A stretch of DNA of 64,000 nt from Cycas panzhihuaensis (Eukaryota; Cycadophyta): positions 52,893,741 to 52,957,740 of the forward strand of contig CM041465.1 of the NCBI GenBank assembly GCA_023213395.1, read 5' to 3'. The position numbers were made by a program, and so were the translations under genes. The notes under the pieces were generated by a model, which had not been told where the DNA came from, ran no database searches, and saw only the letters and a program-made list of their open reading frames with translations. Position 1 is the stretch's first letter. Each line of letters begins with the position of its first letter. This document shows, piece by piece, positions 15,066 to 30,063 of this stretch.

Positions 15066-16387
15066 CTATCCCGGTCCGTATCTTCTTTGGACATCACGAC
15101 CGTGTTCCCCATGTTTGGGGAACGGGTCTCTATGAACAGGCTGATCGAGGTTAGGTCTCGATGCTCGCCTGGGGGACGAGTCGCGTGGGTCTTGGGCGTC
15201 GCATGGGTGCCGTGCCCGGACAGCGCGCATCATCATGGAAACACTCCCCGTGGATGGAACACCACCTCTTCTCAAGGGAGGATCGGTCCTCCTTGCTTGA
15301 GAAGGTTGGGTGTTGCCCCCTTTGGGGGCATCGCACGAGAAGTCTGTGGATGGTCTATGGGAGGTAGGCGATGAAGGAGGTTGGAGTTTTAGCTCCTTCA
15401 TCGTGCGCTCGAATGAGCGAATGGCGGAGGTAAGCGGATCTAGGGTCCTCTCAGTTGGGTGAGAGGTGGTCTAGCAGGCCGCGAAGGTTTGGTTTCCTTC
15501 ATTTGGAAGAGGCGCCTCGCGATCTTTGCGAGGGCCTAGGAGGTTTCTTGAGACTGCTTGGATCTCAATGGCCTCAACGCCAAGCACCTCGAAATCGCAG
15601 TCACACATGGTTGCCCCCATCTTGAGGACTTCCACATGCACTTCGGGGCGAAGTGCATTGTGGAGATCCCTCTTCAACTCCTCGTGCAAGGTGGCCTTGG
15701 TGGAATGAAGAAGGTCGTGAAAGCGTCGCACAAAGTCACGATTCATCTCATCGTGACCTTGTTTGAGCGACGAGCGCCTTCATTCCGCTTTCGAATGGGC
15801 CGGGCTACGTCAAAGTAGTTGACGAACTCGTCCACTAGGCTGATGGAATGAAGAAATCGAATGGGCGGGGAAGGCGGTAGAACCACTTGAGGCGTCGCCA
15901 CTGCAGGACCGCGGAAGAGCTTCATCAAGATATGGTCGTAGGCCCAATAGTCGATGCGCCATGGAAAAGTGCGCACATGTTCGGTTGGGCCTCGCGACGA
16001 AGGCCCGTCAAATTTGGGGACTTCAGGAGGATGAGGCGGCAAGTTAGTCCTCAACGCCTCAACAGACAAGGGCGTCGACCTATAGTCCACGAAAGGGCAT
16101 GCCCTTGCCTGGGCTAAAGGATCGACAACCGGTAAAGGAATGGATGGGGGTGTCGGTCCCATCCCTCCTTGAGAAAACACCCCTTGTGGGAAGGGGGTCT
16201 GCGGGTAGGTGTTCTGGAAAGGAGGCGCTCCCTTGTCTTGTGCCGACGCAGGCGTCAGCCAGGAGTCGCTACCGGGTGAGGGACCGGGTTTTGCCCATAT
16301 GGGCCACCCGTAGGTGGCGCGACCCCATATGGGTGCAACGGGTCCACTCCATAGATAGGGAGATGGTTTCCCTTGCCCTGCCCCCAA
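15066..16387 (-). pseudogene. gag of element A with zinc knuckle, frameshifted
   Basis: Frame 16387-15743 holds a Pro-rich N-terminal part, then VPKFDGPSSRGPTEHVRTF and LVDEFVNYFDVARPIRKRNE, matching the retrotransposon gag core of plant gypsy elements. The match continues in a second frame from 15746 (MNRDFVRRFHDLL), so one frameshift lies near 15745. A CX2HX3-F-H-x4-C zinc knuckle (WCSIHGECFHDDARC) lies at about 15261-15220 in a third frame. Gag forms the virus-like particle and binds RNA. Element B has the same modules at 58250-57404. The breaks may be real decay or sequence error (see findings). Confidence 0.75.
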
Positions 16388-17338
16388 GGTTGTGACGTGT
16401 AGCCTGGGGGCACGTAAAGAGAAGGACCACCAACCGGGTTCTGGATGTACGTAGGAGTGGGTCCTACATGGCTAGCGGCGGCGCTAGTAGGCCTCGAGGC
16501 CTACTAGGGAGCAGCGTGCGCCACGTTCGGCGGTGGCATGTGCGTTTGGTTTGAGCAAGGCATACTAACCCGAGTTGAGAGAAAGATGCACTGCGAATCC
16601 CGAGGAAGTGGGACCACGGTAGGCGGCGGCGCAACACTCGCCTTAGAGCCGGGGTAGACACGGCATAGGACGTGTGCGCGTGGGCGGGAGCATCAATCGT
16701 CGTAGATGACGTGGGCATGGATGAGGAAGGCGCCACGTTGCGTAGCATTTAGTAAACCATCTAGGAGGTGGTTGGCGTGACGCTCGAAAGTACTCATGAG
16801 CACCTCGGCCGCGTCGGCGGAGGGGTATCCTCATAGCCATACGAGGTCGAAGGGACTTGAGTAGGGGATCCTCAGGCGCTCCTCGTAAGGCTCGCCCGGT
16901 GGGGTGGCGGGTCTCACGAGTGGCCGGATCTTCCATTGCATGAGCGGAAGGCTCAAAGTCTTCGGTGGAAATGGTCATCTGGTAATAGATGGAATCCTCG
17001 CCCTCACGGGTGGATTCCGGAGCGGATGAAGGGAACTCTTGAGTTCACGAAGTCATGGCATGGTAGGCCCAATCGGACGGGTAACCTTCCATTCAGAATC
17101 GGGGTTCGACGATGGAATGAAGCGCGACGATTGGTCTTCTAACAACGGCAAACCCAAGTGGCGCGAAAGCGTCGCGTGCAACGCCTCCGCGAGCGTTGTT
17201 AGAAAAAGCGAAAAGGAAAAGAAAGGAAAGCACTGCAAACACGTTGGGGATTGCCCAACTCAAAACACAGAATGCGAAACTACCTAAAGGCAAGAGCACC
17301 AACACGAAGGGGAAGCGGATCTAGCTCCCTTACTGGCA
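16388..17338 (-). other. Leader and upstream part of element A
   Basis: Lies between the primer site and the gag core. It contains several overlapping short frames (for example 16978-16643 on the minus strand, starting MTISTEDFEPSAHAMEDP, possibly the gag N-terminus). No domain is recognised. The AG-rich block 17205-17245 is low complexity. Confidence 0.5.
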
Positions 17339-17357
17339 GTCCCCAGTATGGTCGCCA
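17339..17357 (-). other. Primer binding site of element A
   Basis: One base inside the 5' LTR the element strand reads TGGCGACCATACTGGGGAC. The TGG start, the position and the GGGGA end fit a tRNA 3'-end complement. It is not the initiator-Met type seen in the copia elements here. The same site in element B starts TGGCGACCATCACGGGGA. Confidence 0.75.
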
Positions 17358-17358
17358 G

Positions 17359-19892
17359 TGAAACGCTCTCCGCGGGGCAATGATCCAACGCCTAGCGGGA
17401 AGGGCATAAAACGATATGCTAAGCAGGCTAAATAGCGAGGATCATACCTCGCAGGACGTCCGTGCGCCGGAGCGCGGGTACGGGACTGCAAGATGCCTGG
17501 TTGCTTCCAGGTAGCCGTGCAAGACGAGGCCTTCCTACCCTTCGGATGGCCGGGAAGGGAAAAGAATCCTCGTGCGTCGCTACTTCTCAAGGCAATGAGA
17601 AGGCGACGAGGGGGGTAACCAACCAAAAGTGTAAAGAGTACGGGGTAAAATGCATTTGGGGATACAACGCGAACAAGTCTTCTATTCCTATGTTATGCAA
17701 TGTAAAGAAATAGTACGAGCAAGCGAATACACAATAAAAGGTTATTTTCTTCTTTCCTTTATGTTCCTTTATCTATAACGGTAAATGCAAAGAAACATAA
17801 AAGCATAAAGAAAATACGAAAGGCATGCGAAGAATACCTGGATCCGTTCGAATCCAGGCCAGGTTTCCCTCCTTGGTTGCGCTCCTTTCCTCCTCCCGCG
17901 CATGCAACGTTGATCGCAGACAACGAACGGGGTGCACTTACCTCCCCAAAAGCATGCAAGGACCAAATGAAATGAAGGAAACGAAAGCAAAGCTCAACCG
18001 AAAGGAGAAGAGATACCATATGGGGCCGAGGCCAAGCGGGTCGATCTCGCGCAATGCTTCCTCCAACGCAATCCTGCAAATAATCCCAACAAACGCCTTC
18101 CTCTCGGGAGAGGCTCTGACTTACAACAAGATGTATATATGGCAATAAAATCAACTAAGCTAGAAAAAACGTAGTTAAGCACTAAACCATAACAAAAATG
18201 AAACGGAATCGTACGGTAAATATGTAAGCTATCATACACCACAAAACATGCTATTAGGGACTGAGTGTAGCCTCGGGATGGCTAACTCACCCACGAGAGG
18301 TCTCCACGGGGTTCGGGAAGGCAATACTAGTGGGCGATAAGGTGAGATAGGTTGTGACAAGCTACCTACGCCAAGAAGAGAGTTCAAACCGACTCCCTTA
18401 GGTTTCCCTAACCTCGTTTCCCAAGAGAGCACGGGTAGTAAAGGGAGAGAGGACAAGGGACGGAACCCTTGGGGAGAAGGACGGCAATGGGGGACGGAAC
18501 CCCGCCTATCTCCCTCAAATCCTCGTGCAAGACCCTTTGTACCAGCTAACTTAAGAAACGGTGAAAGAGCAAGCTAAGGGGGGTAAGGATGAGTCTCAAA
18601 GAAATGTGAAGAAATGGGCCCAATCTAAGGCAGCCCTATAGCAAGCCACAACTAACAAGGCTACTTGCATCAAATGGCAAATGAAATTCCAAGGAAAGCA
18701 CACACAAAAGAAGGAGAAGAGCTTGCAAGTAAAATAACAAAAACTGCAAAAGCACTAATGAAAGACCGGAACTACCTTAAATGGGAGAGAGCATGCATGC
18801 ATGTACCTTGGCTACTTGGAGCAAAGCACTGGCAAGGTGTCTAAGGCTAGTTTTTAGTGTCCTTTGCAGTAGAATGGAAGGAGGAAGCTCCGTGCAAGAT
18901 GGGAGCTAGAAGTTGTCCTTTGGAGTAGTCTTTTTTGTGAAGAAATGCCTTGGAACTTTGAGTATTTGTGAGAGAAGGTGAAGCTTGTGGTGGAGAAAGC
19001 GTAGGGGCGTGATGGCCTGCAACTCCGGTAGTAATGGCCCACTTCACCTCTGTCCCACTGCTGTAGAAGAAGTTCTCTTGTTCACTGTTTCTTTGCTTTG
19101 TCTCTTTGTGAAGAAGTTGCTCTAGAAAAACTTGAAAAATGAAGTGAAGAATCCCAATAATGAGTGAAAAAAAGGCTTTTATGCCTTGGGCATAGCAAGT
19201 GAACATTGGGGGCCTTGGGGCGCCTCCAACCGTTCGGAGCCACGCGGCAGTTCCGCGAAAAAACGCGGCCACTGTCGCGTGGTTTCTTTTTTTCAAATTT
19301 TGAGCGATCGTCTGCACGGCAAACTTGGCGGTGCAGCTAAGTTTACAGATGCACCGGCATCTGTGCAAACTTTGTGGTACCGTAAGTTCTTCTTGATGAC
19401 TGAAATTCAAAAAAAGAAGAAAATGCAACATGAAAGTCATAAAAAATCAGCTTTTTAAGGTAAGAACAGGGGCTAAGCCTGAAATACATCAACTGGGGGA
19501 AGGCCCAGGCAGTGGGCAAGTACTCAAAATGGTGCAAAGAGCCCTAACTAAGGGTTAAACCAAGCTTAGGAAGGGTTTGCAACATAAGTGGCACGTGGTA
19601 ACACGAATAAGCAGTGGCAAAAGCATCCCGAAGACCATGGAGACATCGTGGTGGTCATGCGCCATACGGTGTCGATCCGCTTATGGATGCCCCGTGAGTC
19701 GTCATAGGCTAAGAGGTCTTGGTTAGGCACATGCATTATGAACAGGCAGTCAAACAAATGCATGTAGGCGGGCACATGTCGATCAAACTATTCTAAATTA
19801 CCTTAGCAATCATAAGTAAGAAAAGTAAGAACATATACCTGCACAAACCTGTGTCGATGCGTCCCGAGTCCATTCCCAATAGCTGGGAAACA
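17359..19892 (-). repeat. 5' LTR of element A
   Basis: 2,534 bp; starts TGAAACGCTCTCC at the inner edge and ends GCTGGGAAACA before the target duplication. It aligns with the left LTR throughout. On the element strand this copy would carry the promoter; a TATA-like TGTATATATGG lies near 18131-18141 on the plus strand, read in reverse. No gene is supported inside it. Confidence 0.93.
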
Positions 19893-19897
19893 GTCTC
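19893..19897. repeat. Target site duplication GTCTC (right), element A
   Basis: Identical to 10113-10117, directly outside the right LTR end. Confidence 0.92.
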
Positions 19898-21017
19898 CAA
19901 CAAGATCGAAAGAAAATGATAGATAAAAAGCATTCATTCAACCACACATATCCTTCTAAAAAAATAAGACACCATTATTTCAGCTAGTTGCTTGATCTAG
20001 AGAAAACTTAATTTTTACTTCACTAGTTAAAGGTTTCATACACCATGCATCACTACCATATCTACCTAAATGCATGATCAAAAGGGAGGCCAAGCCACTA
20101 AGGCTAATTAAGATTCTTTCTCATAGTAAAAACATAACATTCATATAGGTAATTCATGACACCATTAAGTATGACAAAATTATCCTTCAGTTAATACTCA
20201 TATATGCACCAGCCATAATACATTAGAGTCTCCATCCAACACATCACCATTATAATTCATTATAATCCTTAACCATCGGCCCATTGTGATGGCTAGCCCA
20301 ATACTAAGAAAGAGCTCTGTCAAACTACTGAGCACTTGGAACATCAAAGTACATCAATAGAGTCAAATGAATTAAATGAAGGTAGCTACATACCTTCCAA
20401 TGATAAATAGAAACTCACTTTTATTGGTAGCCATAGAGGAGCACAAACTCTAAATTAGCCTTGTAACATATAAGGCTCAAAGATATTTTATGTCAATTTG
20501 AACAATTAAAAATAACATCAAATGGAAATAAAATATGGCTGTGTGACCACTCATTTCATTTGGGTGGAAATGTAATTTGACTTGAAGCTAGTAGAACTAA
20601 ATTTTGACTTCACTAGAGAGAGTTATGGCTATTAGAGTAGAGACAAGTCCTAATTTCAAAACAACAACTTGAAAAATAACTTGGCCCCTTTGAAAAAATG
20701 ATTCCTGGTCACTTTTGACAAATGTGACCTATAGACTATTTGATAAAGGGGTTATAAAACACTGTGAATCAAAAACTAAACTTTCTTGCTTTCAATATTA
20801 ATATCTAATATTTGAATAAGTAATCCCTTTGAGAATTTAGTCAAATGAATTTAGCCTCTTATATAGTCTGGCTCATTACGTCAAAATCTAAAATGCAATA
20901 TTAGAGAAGAAGTTAGATATAAAATAAGTGCACAAATACTAAATAAAAATGAAATAAATGGGTCGTAGACTTATGCAAGTCTTCAAGAAAATGTCAATAT
21001 GAAAGGAGGTATATAAT
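19898..21017. other. AT-rich intergenic DNA, no gene seen
   Basis: About 1.1 kb without a supported gene or LTR boundary, continuing the sequence interrupted by element A at 10112. No motif recognised. Confidence 0.5.
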
Positions 21018-21072
21018 CATTAGAAATGACTCCACTTTGAGATGATATTACATTAAAGTAGCCATAAATTAA

Positions 21073-21075
<3 letters not shown>
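21018..21075 (+). repeat. Direct repeat (left) flanking a TA array
   Basis: CATTAGAAATGACTCCACTT and on through GCCATAAATTAATATGTG recurs at 22014-22073 with few changes. The two copies bracket the TA array, so a block of about 995 bp is duplicated in tandem or the array grew between duplicated edges. Confidence 0.88.
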
Positions 21076-22012
<937 letters not shown>

Positions 22013-22013
22013 T

Positions 22014-22073
22014 GCATTAGAAATTACTCCACTTTGAGATGATATTGCATTAAAGTAGCCATAAATTAATATG
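22014..22073 (+). repeat. Direct repeat (right) flanking a TA array
   Basis: Second copy of the 57-bp unique block at 21018-21075 (ACTCCACTTTGAGATGATAT core identical). It is followed by AGTTGTAAGCACAAA and a new TG/TA tract. Confidence 0.88.
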
Positions 22074-22090
22074 TAGTTGTAAGCACAAAT

Positions 22091-22283
<193 letters not shown>

Positions 22284-22299
22284 TTTTTTTTTTTTTTTT
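22284..22299 (-). other. LINE poly(A) tail
   Basis: Sixteen or so T residues on the plus strand directly after the TA tract and before GATAAGG. This is the expected 3' tail of an L1 copied in reverse orientation and fixes the 3' end of the LINE. Confidence 0.88.
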
Positions 22300-22662
22300 G
22301 ATAAGGTAAAAAAATTATATAAATCGGGGTTTTAACAAGACCCCCAAACCATCATATGAGCTGCCTCCTGGCTAAGAAAAAGAATGGCCATGACATGCCC
22401 ATGGCCTATCTAGTCACATCAACATCACATCCCCTAACCTCTTTCCTAACTAGTTTGTCATCTGCCCTGTCAAATCCTATCTGACTAGACTCAGAAGCTC
22501 CTCCGAGAAATCCTCCCTCCACACCATACTTCTTTTATTTTCCACCACCTAGTTTTCCAATCAATCCACCACAACATTTTCTTCTTTGTACATATGCCAG
22601 ATTTGAAATATCTGTTTGGATCTCAGGACATCATGAGCATCATTGATCATCTTCTAATTGCT

Positions 22663-22920
22663 CTAATCCACCTCTGTCTCCCCCTTTGGGCTCCTTATCA
22701 CATTCAAGGAATCTCCTTCTATTATCACTCTCTCGTATCCCTTCTCATCCACCAAAGCTATCACCTTTTGCATATCTCTCATTTCAGCCTTATGATTTAT
22801 TTGGGGGCCTAAATAATCTGTAAATGCCCACCACACCTGGCCTTCATGATTCCTACATAAGCCTCCTCCACCTGCCTTACCTGGATTTCCTTTGGCAACC
22901 CTATTAAAGTTGACTTTCAC
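22663..22920 (-). pseudogene. LINE RNase H domain
   Basis: The 85-residue frame MKVNFNRVAKGNPGKAGGGG, then CRNHEGQVWWAF, INHKAEMRDMQKVI and VIIEGDSLNVI, matches the RNase H carried at the C-terminus of many plant L1 elements. The usual first catalytic Asp (KVNFDG) is Asn here, while the Glu (KAEM) and the second Asp (EGDS) are present. RNase H removes RNA from RNA-DNA hybrids. The domain is cut short after the EGDS block, where frame is lost. Confidence 0.85.
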
Positions 22921-23418
22921 CTAGAATTCTTTGGGCAAACTCCATTATTTTTTCCTTTTTTTTGGTTCACTACTCCTCTGGCTAGTTATCCCCCACCTCG
23001 CCAAAATTATTTCTTTTACCTTGGATAAATTATCCTCATCCCTAGGCTTTACCATTTCTACAATGTCTCTCTTGATCTTACCCCATAATCTTTATTTATT
23101 TATTTATCTCCCTTGGAAAATTATCTTGTTACGTTCCTTTCATATATTCCAAACCCCTACTGGGAGGGTTAGTTTCCCTAATCTGCCTAAGGTCTTACTC
23201 TTAAAGGGGAATTTCTACATTAACCACTGACTCTTCAGGATCCTCGGTGACACCTACTCTATCCCGAGATTTGACCAGAGGCTGACCTAAACGTCCCTGG
23301 AATAGGAGCAATGTAAACTCATATGATCAAGGGATTCGGCACTGTCCTTACACATCACACATCTGTTTACCATGGAGAATCCCCTTTTCATAAGGTTATT
23401 GATTGTCAGAATTTTATT

Positions 23419-24239
23419 TTATAGATAAAGCCACCAAAACACTGCTATCTTAAGGAGTAATCCTAGTTTCCAAACCCCCACTAATAGGTCCTCCTTGCCC
23501 ACATCTTCCTCCTTCAGTAGCGTATTATAACCATCCTTCACCTTGTATGATCCTAAGGCTGAAATAGACCAAATCATCCTATCCTCTATATCCCGCTTAG
23601 GTATATATTGGTTATTTAATTCGTGCTTCAGATTATGAATCTCCTCCTCCATTCCCTGTAGGTTCTCAAAAGATCTCTAACTTTTGTTCCTCCCTTATCC
23701 CTCCAATAATGTTTGACTAACTGGCCATATACATCCTGACAAATTCTCTGCATATTGCCATTGGATGGTAAATCCTTCATAGTGTAATTACAGCATAATT
23801 TATCCTCCCCAAAACTTATGCTTTATCCATTCCCCAATTTCCATCTTAAGCCATTGTTCAAAATAGGTCTAGAGGATAGGAGGCATTTCCATATGGGGAA
23901 ACCTGTGGTCCCACTCGCCTCCTCATTCATAAAATGATTTCCCCCAAGATTCTTTTTGGTTATAATGTCTCCCCATTGAGTGCCATCATCCCTAGCTAAT
24001 ATCCATCCCAATTTTGCTAGGAGGGATTTGTTAAATAATCCCATCCTCCTGACATTAAGCCCCCCTTCCCATTTGGGCTTGAGTATCTTTTCCCATGATA
24101 CCAAGTGGATTCTATGTTTTTCCTCCAAGCTTGACCAAAGAAATCTTTTCATGATTCCTTCTACTATTGAGATGACCTTACTCGGCATAATGAATAAAGA
24201 CATCATATAAACTGGGATACTTTGTAGGGAAGCCACCAC
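23419..24239 (-). pseudogene. LINE ORF2 C-terminal region
   Basis: Frame 24239-23823 (MVASLQSIPVYMMSLFIMPS, IVEGIMKRFLW, KWEGGLNVRRMGLFNKSLLAKLGW) is the conserved segment after the RT domain of plant L1 ORF2. Frame 23652-23419 (DRMIWSISALGSYKVKDGYN, then GVWKLGLLLKIAVFWWLYL) matches the zf-RVT segment, whose usual W..L.P.K...F.W is partly retained. The two frames are separated by stops and frameshifts. Confidence 0.8.
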
Positions 24240-24449
24240 TAGCTAGATTTTACCTGCCAAGCTAAGTAGAGCCCCTTTCCATCTAGCTAGCTTCCTCTGG
24301 AAACATCCCACAATAAGACTCCAGAGTTCCTTTCTCATATTGCCCACAAAAAGGGGCATACCAAGATAAATGGATGGGAGGGTCCTAGTTGGGATCTCTA
24401 GAACTCTACTAATTCTCTGTTGTAGCCTTTATGGTGTATTAATGAAATA

Positions 24450-25340
24450 GATAGAGCTTTTTTCCTGATTGATTTTTTTATTTGAGGCTCATTCGTAGGC
24501 CTGAAGCCCGTCTTTCATAGATCTAACTTCTCTAAGAGATGCTTTACTGAGAAATATATTGTTATATACAAACTAATGATGGATGATATTTTCCATATTT
24601 AAGGATGGTTTTAATCCAGTGACCTAGCCAGGCCTCTTGGACACTTCTGTAGCTCTCCCTAACAGTTCTGCCATTATAATAAAAAGATAGGGAGACAGGG
24701 GGTCTCCTTGTCTTAAACCCCTCGAACCAGAAAAGAAAGAAGTTGATGAACCATTTATCAGCAGAGAAAAGGATGGGGTCAAGATACAACACTTCATCCA
24801 TTCCCTCCGCACCTCATCAAAACCAAAGGCCTTGAGGCAGTCAAGGAGATAGTCCTAGGCAACCTTGTCATAGGCTTTAGACATATCTATTTTCACTATC
24901 ATACCTACTTCCTTTCTGTGATACGTCGAACGTATCGTCTCATGTACAGTAATTATACCATCCACAATCTATCTGCCTTTTACAAATCCATCCTGGTTAG
25001 TAGATATAATAAATAGTAGACACTCTTTAAGGTGATTTGCTAATAATTTCACCAAAATTTTATACTTGACATTACACATACTGATTGGTCTGAAGTCCTC
25101 CATAACCTCTACCCTCACTTTTTTAGGTATCATCACCAAAAAGGTAGATTGCCACTCCTTCAAAATTGTCTTCTTCTCAAAGAATTCATTCACTGCCTCT
25201 TTTAAATCATTCTTAATAATGCCCCAATATTCTTGAAAGAAACCCAAGGGAAAACCATCAGGCCCTGGGGCCTTATCCTGCCCCATGCTGAATAGAGCCC
25301 TCTCCATTTTATCTAGGGAGAAAGGCTCTATCAAGTTTCT
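24450..25340 (-). pseudogene. LINE reverse transcriptase, catalytic site lost
   Basis: Frame 25334-24969 includes MGQDKAPGPDGFPLGFFQEY, TFLVMIPKK and EDFRPISMCNVKYKILVKLL, the N-terminal RT blocks of plant L1. GSRGLRQGDPLSPYLFIIMA lies in 24812-24624. The expected F-[VA]-D-D block at about 24572-24558 reads FVYN, so both aspartates are replaced. The segment IISTNQDGFVKGR is the usual x-x-N-Q-x-G-F-V-x-G-R. Several stops divide the domain. Confidence 0.85.
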
Positions 25341-25343
25341 ATT

Positions 25344-26290
25344 TTAGATCCCATTGACTGACCTCAGAATACATCTCATCAGGTTTGAGCATAGCTCTAA
25401 GTCTTGGCACCCTGATTCACTAAAAAGTTCTTTAAGATATTCGACCGTAGAGATTCCAATTTGATCTTCTGTCTCAAGTTTAATACCCTCCTTACTTTGT
25501 AACTTACTTATTATGTTATAGGCTCTGTGTTTCAAGGTCGACATATGGAAAAACTTGGTATTTTTGTCCCCCTCCTTAATCCACAGATCCCTGGATTTTT
25601 ATTTCCAATGAAGTTCATCCTTCAACAGTACCTCTTCCAATTCTTTAGATAGTCTATTTTCCATCTAGTCCAGTGTGTTAGATCTACCCTCTTCTTGGAT
25701 CCTTTGCTTGATCATCTTCAGATCTTCCATCAATCTTCCTTTGGCATCAAATATATTTTTGAACACCTCCTTATTCTAGATTTTTATCTGTCTCTTGATC
25801 CAAGACAGTTTCTTAGAAAATTTAAACATGGCATACCCCTCAATAGGGATACTCCACCACTCATTAATCCTAGTTCTTAAGTCTGGGTGTTGCATCCATA
25901 TACGCTCAAAATGTAAGGGCCCCCCCTGATAATTATATGGATAAGAGTTATCCAAAAGTAGAGGGGAGTGATCAGAAATCAATCTTGGAAGAGCCACTAG
26001 CTTCAGGTCCCCCTACAGTCACATCCACTCATAATTAATCAAAAGTCTATCTAACTTGACCTGGATATGGTTCTACCCCAATCTCCTATTCGTCTATGTG
26101 AAATTGGCCTCGTTGAGGGGGATATCCACTAGCCCTGCTTTTTGAAGGAATTCCCTAAGGTCAGCCATACCCCTAGACCACCCCTCATACTGACCTTTCT
26201 TCTCCTCTGGGGTCAGAGTTAAGTTGAAATCCCTAGCTACCATCCATAGACCTTTCCAATCTTTGTGGATCTTTACTATTTTATTCCACA
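25344..26290 (-). pseudogene. LINE endonuclease C-terminal half and linker
   Basis: From the 5' truncation the frame reads [20 protein letters not shown] then RDFN, the GDFN block of the apurinic-type endonuclease with Gly changed to Arg. [32 protein letters not shown] (the SDH catalytic block) and the linker to RT (INEWWSIPIEGYAMFKFSKK, KNTKFFHMSTLKHRAYN) follow. The N-terminal half of the endonuclease is missing. A second copy of this stretch lies at 28351-29060. Confidence 0.85.
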
Positions 26291-26300
26291 GCAGCTTATA

Positions 26301-27960
<1,660 letters not shown>

Positions 27961-28350
27961 ATGTATATATACAAGAAAATCACCAGTTGAAAGCTTTGGA
28001 CTTCAATATATTTTAAAAATAATGCAAATCTATTATAGCTACTGGTCCAAAGCAAGTGAAGGCATGCGAAGCATAGAGGCACAGATGCTTACATAGATTT
28101 TTGTTACTAATGCACTATTTACAAGATGTAAACACATGAAGAGTAGATGAAACAATGTAAATGGCAAAGTATAATATAATAAATAGAGGGCACAAAAATG
28201 TGCTTGAAATGTCCATAAGATTAATAATATTTGACTACCAAAAGAAAGTGAAGATATAGTCATATTTATGATTATGAGTATTTCCCGTTTGTATAATGTT
28301 AAATAGTTCTAATTCTGTGATTTAAACCTTTAAAGAGAAAACTTCCATAG
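27961..28350. repeat. Unique flank, copy 1
   Basis: GAAAATCACCAGTTGAAAGC through GAGAAAACTTCCATAG. It is nearly identical to 29685-30063. No gene is recognised. Confidence 0.88.
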
Positions 28351-29060
28351 ATCCCTAGATTTTTATTTCTAATGAAGTTCCTCCTTCAGCAGTACCTCTT
28401 CCAATTCTTTAGATAGTCTGCTTTCCATCTAGTCCAGTGTGTTAGATCTACCCTCTTCTTGGATCCTTTACTCGATCATCTTTAGATCTTCCATCAATCT
28501 TCCTTTGGCATCAAATATATTTCTGAACACCTCCTTATTCCATATTTTTATCTATCTCTTGATCCAAGACAATTTCTTGGAAAATTTAAACATGGCATAC
28601 CCCTCAACACGAATACTCCACCACTCATTAATCCTAGTTCTCAAGTCTGGGTGTTGCATCCACATACGCTCAAAATGGAAGGGGGACCCCCAATAATTAT
28701 TTGGATAAGAGCAATCCAAAAGGAGAGGGGAGTGATCAGAAATCGATCTTGGAAGATCCACTAGCTTCAGGTCCCCTTAGAGTTGCATCCACTCATAATT
28801 AATTAAAAATCTATCCAACTTAACCTGGATATGGTTCTACCCCAATCTCTTATTTGTCCATGTGAAACTAGCCCCGTTGAGGGGGATATCCATTAGCCCC
28901 CCTTTCTGAAGGATGTCCCCAAGGTCAGCCATACCCCTGGACCACCCCTCATGCCCACCTTTCTTCTCCTCTAGGGACAGAGTTGAGTTGAAATCCCCAG
29001 CTACTATTCATGGACCTTCCCAATCTTTGTGGATCTCCACTATTTTGTTCCACAGTAGCT
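28351..29060 (-). pseudogene. Duplicated LINE endonuclease fragment
   Basis: A second copy of 25587-26300. The minus-strand frames include MDLPRSISDHSPLLLDCSYP and INEWWSIRVEGYAMFKFSKK. It carries the same 5' truncation against a TA array (ttccacagtagcttatata), so it arose by DNA duplication and not by a second LINE insertion. It has no RT or tail of its own. Confidence 0.9.
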
Positions 29061-29690
<630 letters not shown>

Positions 29691-30063
29691 ATCACCAGTG
29701 GAAAGCTTTGGACTTCAATATATTTTAAAAATGATGCAAATCTATTATAGCTACTGGTCCAAAGCAAGTGAAGGCATGCGAGGCATAGAGGCACAGATGC
29801 TTACATATATTTTTGTTACTAATGCACTATCTACAAGATGTAAAGACATGAAGAGTAGATGAAACAATGTAAATGGCAAAGTATAATATAATAAATGGAG
29901 GGCACAAAATATGCTTGAGATGTCCATAAGATTAATAATATTTGACTACCAAAAGAAAGTGAAGATATAGTCATATTTATGATTATGAGTATTTCAAACC
30001 TTTGAATAATGTTAAATAGTTCTAATTCTGTGATTTAAACCTTTAAAGAGAAAACTTCCATAG

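Larger units (their letters stand above)
10118..19892 (-). mobile_element. Element A: Tat-like Ty3/gypsy LTR retrotransposon lacking RT and integrase
   Basis: A 9,775-bp element with about 2.5-kb direct LTRs, a 5-bp target duplication (GTCTC), and a primer site next to the right LTR, so it reads on the minus strand. The internal 4.7 kb encodes gag with a CX2HX3-type zinc knuckle, a retropepsin with a DNGSS active site, and the LGRPWL motif that follows protease in plant Tat elements. No reverse transcriptase or integrase is seen; only the C-terminal motif of an RNase H survives near the 3' LTR. It is therefore non-autonomous. It is much richer in GC than its flanks. The reading frames are broken by many small indels. 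Confidence 0.93.
22284..26300 (-). mobile_element. L1-type LINE, 5'-truncated, with C-terminal RNase H
   Basis: Minus-strand order is endonuclease C-terminal half (26290-25590), reverse transcriptase (25340-24450), C-terminal/zinc-binding region (24240-23420), RNase H (22920-22660), then a poly(A) tail (plus-strand T run 22284-22299). This is the plant L1 ORF2 order. The 5' end stops inside the endonuclease at the residues [13 protein letters not shown], directly against a TA array, which is typical 5' truncation. ORF1 is absent. Many in-frame stops and a lost catalytic motif show it is dead. Confidence 0.9.

Noticed and set aside
22284-22299. T run as a Pol III terminator or simple repeat
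   Set aside because: Its place at the end of a LINE ORF2 in reverse orientation fits the poly(A) tail much better.
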